64,000 nt of DNA from Phycisphaerales bacterium PN19_bin_20 (lineage in GTDB: Bacteria > Planctomycetota > Phycisphaerae > Phycisphaerales > UBA1924): positions 1-64,000 of the forward strand of contig JAJOLK010000004.1 of assembly GCA_021173225.1 (NCBI GenBank). The letters run 5' to 3'. The translations under genes and the position numbers were made by a program. The notes below the pieces were generated by a model. That model was not told the DNA's origin. It searched no databases and worked only from the letters and a program-made list of their open reading frames with translations. Within the stretch, counting starts at the first letter, position 1. The number at the start of each line of letters is the position of its first letter. Positions 60,809 through 64,000 of the stretch are shown here, piece after piece.

Positions 60809-61459
60809 CTACCTCGCTGGCACCTCGCCGCTCGCCGGGCTCAGCCACACCACCTTCCACTCCGCCCCCTCCAACGCAAGCCACAAGCTGTCAAACACCA
60901 GCCCGCGCGCCGGCCCACGCCGAAGCCGCAACTGGTACAGCTTGCCCTCCGCGCGCTCAAACGCCACGTCAGGCGATTGCTCGCCAAACGGCATTCGCGC
61001 CAGCGTCGCCAGCACGTCCTGACGGTTCTCAAAGAAGAACGACGCCGCCTCTTCGCGCCCACGCCCCTCGCGGTACATCTGCTCAAACGTCTGGCGGCTC
61101 AAAAGCTGCTCAACCATCAGACGCTTGCCCGATTCCACGTCCTCCATCCGCAGCAGCCGTCGAAGGTTCCCCATCGCCAGCCCCGGCGACGCCAACCGCA
61201 GCCGCTCACGCCCGCGCGGGTCAACCTCAAACAGCCGCTCCGCTTCCGCCTGCGCCGCCGCCCCGCGCAGCACCCCGTCCGGCCGCTGCGGATCGCCCGC
61301 CAGCGGATCGTCGCTTCCGCGGAACGACCCCGGCACCCCGCTGAGCGGCGTCCAGTACCCCAGCTCACGCCGTTCCTGAGCGCAGCCGCCAACACTGGCT
61401 CCAAGCAGCAGAGCCAACGCCTTCACCAACGCACCTCTGACCAACTCGCTCTTGTCCAT
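60809..61459 (-). CDS. Hypothetical lipoprotein
   Basis: 216 residues. The signal peptide (VKALALLLGASVGGC) ends in the lipobox VGGC with the lipid-bearing Cys at residue 26. The mature protein is charged, with several Arg/Glu-rich helices: ERLRLASPGLAMGNLRRLLR, LMVEQLLSRQTFEQMYREGR and FFFENRQDVLATLARM. The C-terminal LWLALEGAEWKVVWL looks like the last strands of a small alpha/beta domain of a planctomycete-specific type. No function is recognised. Flanked on both sides by repeat arrays. Confidence 0.72.
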   Translation of the reverse strand: MDKSELVRGALVKALALLLGASVGGCAQERRELGYWTPLSGVPGSFRGSDDPLAGDPQRPDGVLRGAAAQAEAERLFEVDPRGRERLRLASPGLAMGNLRRLLRMEDVESGKRLMVEQLLSRQTFEQMYREGRGREEAASFFFENRQDVLATLARMPFGEQSPDVAFERAEGKLYQLRLRRGPARGLVFDSLWLALEGAEWKVVWLSPASGEVPAR

Positions 61460-61507
61460 ACAACATCATTCGCACGCGCACGCGCTGCCCTTGCCCGGGC
61501 CATTGAC

Positions 61508-61625
61508 TTTGCCTTCCGTAACGCGCGCTTTTCAACCCGCCTCTTTGGCACTCCCTCGCGTCACGCAGGGCTCCAAGGCCGCCATGCCTTTGCCTTGCGA
61601 GGCGGCGGCTATTTAACCCGTCATT
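61508..61625 (+). repeat. Diverged REP-like units
   Basis: TTTGCCTTCCG, CTCCCTCGCGTCACGCAGGG and GCCTTTGCCTTGCGAGGC repeat the spacer words of the REP-like family, with the palindromes decayed. They occupy the gap between the lipoprotein gene and msrB. Confidence 0.5.
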
Positions 61626-61654
61626 ATGCAACAGCCCCGGCCCTCACCGTCTCG

Positions 61655-62419
61655 TTACTTCTTCTCTTCTACCTTCGGTGCCGCGGCCTTCTGCCCCGGC
61701 ACCACCTCGCGCACGATCGACACGCTATTAATGCAGTAACGCAACCCCGTCTCCGTCGGCCCATCATCAAACAGGTGCCCAAGGTGCCCGCTGCAACGCT
61801 CGCAGACCACCTCGGTCCGCACCATCCCGTGCGACGTGTCCAGGACTTCCTTCACCGTCCCGCGCTTGATCATCCGGTCAAAGCTCGGCCAGCCACAACC
61901 GCTATCAAACTTGCTATCACCACGGAACAGCTCAAGCCCGCACGCACGGCACTTGTAAACAGCCATGTCCTTGGCCTGCTCCGCCGCTGGCTTGGTCCGC
62001 CAATACTCACCCGTAAACGCTCGCTCAGTGCCCCTTTGACGCAGCACGTAATACTCGTCCTTGCTCAGCTTGGCCTTCCACTGCTCCTCGGTCATCTCCA
62101 GCGGCTTTACTTCCGCCACGCCTTCGATCGTCGCCGGCCGCCGCGGACCCTTGCTTTGTACGTCACCCATGTCGCCAACCTCCTTGCGTGTGCCGTCACC
62201 CGTCGCAGCTGTCGTCGTTATTACCTTTGCCTCTTTCGCGCCCTGTTGGGCCGTGCCACTCCGCGCGTCACACCCCGCGCAGCCAACGCTTAGCAGCGCC
62301 CCAATTAAGGCGACGCCCATGCTCACGCCCGAGCTCACGCCCGAGCGACCGCCCAGCGCCGCGATAATCCCGGTTCCAGTTTTCAACGCACCAGTCCGCG
62401 CTTTCATCGACGTCTCCAT
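61655..62419 (-). CDS. msrB: Peptide-methionine (R)-S-oxide reductase, exported form
   Basis: Reduces methionine-R-sulfoxide in proteins. 254 residues. A signal segment (VSMGVALIGALLSVGCAGC) has a lipobox-like LSVGC at about residue 47, predicting a lipid-anchored or periplasmic enzyme; about 60 variable residues follow. The MsrB domain has zinc cysteines in YKCRACG and ERCSGHLGH, GCGWPSFD with the second cysteine, and the catalytic RYCINSVSI. Exported MsrB needs an external electron donor, and the cytoplasmic TrxB encoded upstream cannot act directly. MsrA is not adjacent. The start is the ATG at 62419 or an internal one at 62407. Confidence 0.92.
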   Translation of the reverse strand: METSMKARTGALKTGTGIIAALGGRSGVSSGVSMGVALIGALLSVGCAGCDARSGTAQQGAKEAKVITTTAATGDGTRKEVGDMGDVQSKGPRRPATIEGVAEVKPLEMTEEQWKAKLSKDEYYVLRQRGTERAFTGEYWRTKPAAEQAKDMAVYKCRACGLELFRGDSKFDSGCGWPSFDRMIKRGTVKEVLDTSHGMVRTEVVCERCSGHLGHLFDDGPTETGLRYCINSVSIVREVVPGQKAAAPKVEEKK

Positions 62420-62548
62420 GCCGCAGGCCCCACGCGTGGTTTACTACGCACATGCCGCCAAACGGTTCAGGTTAGTCGCCAATGCCCGCTGCGCCATACG
62501 CCATCCGTTGCAGCACTGGCCTTAGCGTCTACCGCGGCCTGCAAGACC

Positions 62549-63583
62549 TCAATCGATGCCCTGGGCCGCCAGCCAACGCTCCGCGTCTAGCGCCGCGACG
62601 CAGCCCATCCCCGCCGCCGATACGGCCTGGCGGTAGTGCTCGTCCGCCACGTCGCCAGCCGCAAAGACCCCCGCCATGTTCGTCGCGCTGTTGCGCCCCC
62701 GCAGCAGCACATACCCCTTGTCCGTCAGCTCAATCCCGCTGCCCGCCAGGCACTTCGTCGCCGGCGTATGGCCGATGGCCACGAACAACCCCTTCACATC
62801 AAGCCTGCTCTGTTCGCCGGTGACGGTGTCCTTGAGCAACAGACCATCGATGTGCTCTGCTCCCAGCACATCCACCACCACCTTGTTCCACAGCACCTTC
62901 GCGTTCGGGCGGCTCATGTACCGCTGCTGCATGATCTTGCTGGCACGCAGGCTCTCACGCCGGTGGATCACGTAGACCACCGACGCAAACTTGGTCAGGA
63001 ATGTTGCTTCTTCCATCGCCGTGTCACCGCCGCCAACCACCGCGAGCGCCTGCCCGCGGAACGCCGGCAGCGCGCCGTCGCAGACCGCGCACGCCGATAC
63101 GCCCCCGCCCTGCCGCGCAAGCCGCATCTCGTTCTCAAGCCCGATCCAGTTCGCCACCGCGCCGGTGCTGACAATCACCGCGTGTGCACGCACCGTTGTG
63201 CCGTCGCTGGTGTGCAGCACGTGCGGCGAGCGGACCGGGTCTTGGCTCAGGTCTAGCTTCGTGATGTCCGCGTCAACCACCTTGGTCCCGAACCGCTCGG
63301 CCTGCGCACGAAAATCTTCCATCATCTTCGGGCCGGTAATCCCCTGCGGAAAACCCGGGTAGTTCTCAACCTCCGTCGTCAGCATCAGCTGCCCGCCCGG
63401 AAGCACCGGCCCCGGATCGCTCTTGGGCACGCCCACAAAGACCGTCGGCTCAAGCTGGGCCCGCGCGGCATAGATAGCAGCCGTCCAGCCCGCCGGGCCA
63501 GACCCGATGATCACCAGCTTGTGCACGCCAGAGTCGCGGACGCCAGACTCTTGGACACCAGACGCCTGCTCGCTTGAAGTCAT
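62549..63583 (-). CDS. trxB: Thioredoxin reductase
   Basis: NADPH-dependent flavoenzyme regenerating thioredoxin. 344 residues. The FAD site is VIIGSGPAGWTAAIYAARA, the redox centre is SACAVCDGALP (CAVC instead of the usual CATC), the NADPH site is AVVGGGDTAMEEATFL and the C-terminal FAD site is GVFAAGDVADEHYRQAV. The N-terminus has 20 extra residues with an SGV(Q/R)(E/D) repeat. It lies 130 bases upstream of msrB on the same strand. The thioredoxin with the WCQPC site is at 30.8 kb on this strand. Confidence 0.95.
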   Translation of the reverse strand: MTSSEQASGVQESGVRDSGVHKLVIIGSGPAGWTAAIYAARAQLEPTVFVGVPKSDPGPVLPGGQLMLTTEVENYPGFPQGITGPKMMEDFRAQAERFGTKVVDADITKLDLSQDPVRSPHVLHTSDGTTVRAHAVIVSTGAVANWIGLENEMRLARQGGGVSACAVCDGALPAFRGQALAVVGGGDTAMEEATFLTKFASVVYVIHRRESLRASKIMQQRYMSRPNAKVLWNKVVVDVLGAEHIDGLLLKDTVTGEQSRLDVKGLFVAIGHTPATKCLAGSGIELTDKGYVLLRGRNSATNMAGVFAAGDVADEHYRQAVSAAGMGCVAALDAERWLAAQGID

Positions 63584-63700
63584 TGCCGCTCAATCCCTTC
63601 ACTGAATCACGCCCCAACTACGCTCGCCCCGACACGGTCGACCACACCCTCGCCCATGCGCTTAGGGTATGCGATCACGCCTCTGCGCGCCGCACGCCGC

Positions 63701-64000
63701 CTACTGCGCCGCGCCACTACCCAAGTCACTACCCGCGTCACTACCCGCGTCACTACCCGCGTCACTACCCGCGCTACCACCCAGCACCCCACCCAGCACA
63801 CCACTCAGCACACCACTCAGCACGCGCGCCCAATTGCCGAAGGCGAAGCCCGCGACCTCCTCATCGCTCCAGCCGCGCTCGCTGAGCGCTTCGGCCAGGC
63901 GATCAAGGTCCTCGGGCCCGTCAATGCCTTCGGGCAACCGCGCGGCCGAGAAACCGCCGTCCATATCGCTGCCAAGCCCGACGTGCCGGCGCGAACCCGC
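63701..64000 (-). CDS. Membrane dipeptidase (M19), C-terminal part
   Basis: Only the last 99 residues are in the window; the 5' part lies beyond position 64000. RRHVGLGSDMDGGFSAARLP carries the GSDxDG segment of renal-dipeptidase-like zinc peptidases, which cleave dipeptides including D-amino-acid and beta-lactam-like ones. It continues with the family's ERGWSDEEVAGFAFGNWARV. The end is an abnormal Ser/Gly/Asp repeat tail (GSDAGSDAGSD) produced by a 12-bp tandem repeat. Confidence 0.85.
   Translation of the reverse strand, partial: AGSRRHVGLGSDMDGGFSAARLPEGIDGPEDLDRLAEALSERGWSDEEVAGFAFGNWARVLSGVLSGVLGGVLGGSAGSDAGSDAGSDAGSDLGSGAAQ
63715..63774 (+). repeat. 12-bp tandem repeat at the end of the M19 peptidase gene
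   Basis: Units CACTACCCAAGT, CACTACCCGCGT (three copies) and CACTACCCGCGC at 63715, 63727, 63739, 63751 and 63763 encode GSDAGSD repeats. A second short CAGCACACCACT repeat follows at 63794-63817. Confidence 0.95.

Noticed and set aside
63715..63817. Regular 12-bp repeats suggestive of a CRISPR or iteron array
   Set aside because: Units are directly adjacent without spacers and encode the tail of the dipeptidase in frame. CRISPR repeats are longer and separated by unique spacers, and iterons would not be coding.

Overview
The window is a GC-rich bacterial stretch, gene-dense and entirely chromosomal in character. It has no rRNA, transposase, integrase, phage gene or CRISPR array. The best taxonomic guess is a planctomycete of the Phycisphaerae type. 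This is inference, resting on two orphan prepilin-like proteins with an FTLIEL cleavage site, a Tricorn-type protease, an excisionase-like HTH protein with C-terminal membrane helices, very Gly/Ala/Thr-rich linkers and the general gene mix. The first 47 bases are not genome: they are Illumina Nextera adapter plus Tn5 mosaic end, so position 1 is probably a raw contig end.

Layout. 0-3 kb: a truncated RRM RNA-binding protein and an ABC exporter. 3-6 kb: astD-astB of the arginine succinyltransferase pathway. 6-14.5 kb: a DUF2802-like membrane protein, tilS, aspartate kinase with a QueC-like upstream partner, and a Tricorn-type protease. 14.5-24 kb: tRNA-Leu(CAG) with its own promoter and terminator, a metallo-beta-lactamase-fold hydrolase, gcvT, a cysteine-desulfurase-like enzyme, a methyltransferase, proB-proA and a FIST sensory protein. 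24-28 kb: a stress-flavoured cluster (entericidin-like lipoprotein, LuxR-type response regulator, PAS histidine kinase, DUF3309 peptide, prepilin). 28-35 kb: DinG-family helicase, thioredoxin, folP, a ComM-type AAA ATPase and a small GspE-N-like protein. 35-40 kb: a secreted protein, a prepilin, an HTH/membrane protein and citrate synthase. 40-46 kb: a TetR-MFP-RND efflux operon. 46-47.6 kb: pyrH-frr. 47.9-59.7 kb: an eight-gene co-directional run with an ExbB/TolQ-like channel, two ExbD/TolR proteins, a vWA protein and three very large unrecognised envelope proteins. 60-64 kb: a Trbp111-like tRNA-binding protein, a lipoprotein, a lipoprotein-type MsrB, thioredoxin reductase and the end of a membrane dipeptidase.

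Three structural signals cut across the genes. First, an imperfect repeat of about 120 bp occurs in inverted orientation near 3.0 and 46.0 kb. Second, strand composition flips in large blocks that ignore gene direction. Third, short in-frame tandem repeats (6, 12, 15 or 18 bp units) sit in linkers of many otherwise conserved proteins, while REP-like palindromes and degenerate CACTCATC runs fill several intergenic gaps.

The strongest candidate for an undescribed system is the 47.9-59.7 kb locus. Five of its seven junctions are stop/start overlaps or close, and it joins a proton-channel energiser to large secreted or membrane-anchored partners. All assignments come from reading the sequence without database searches.
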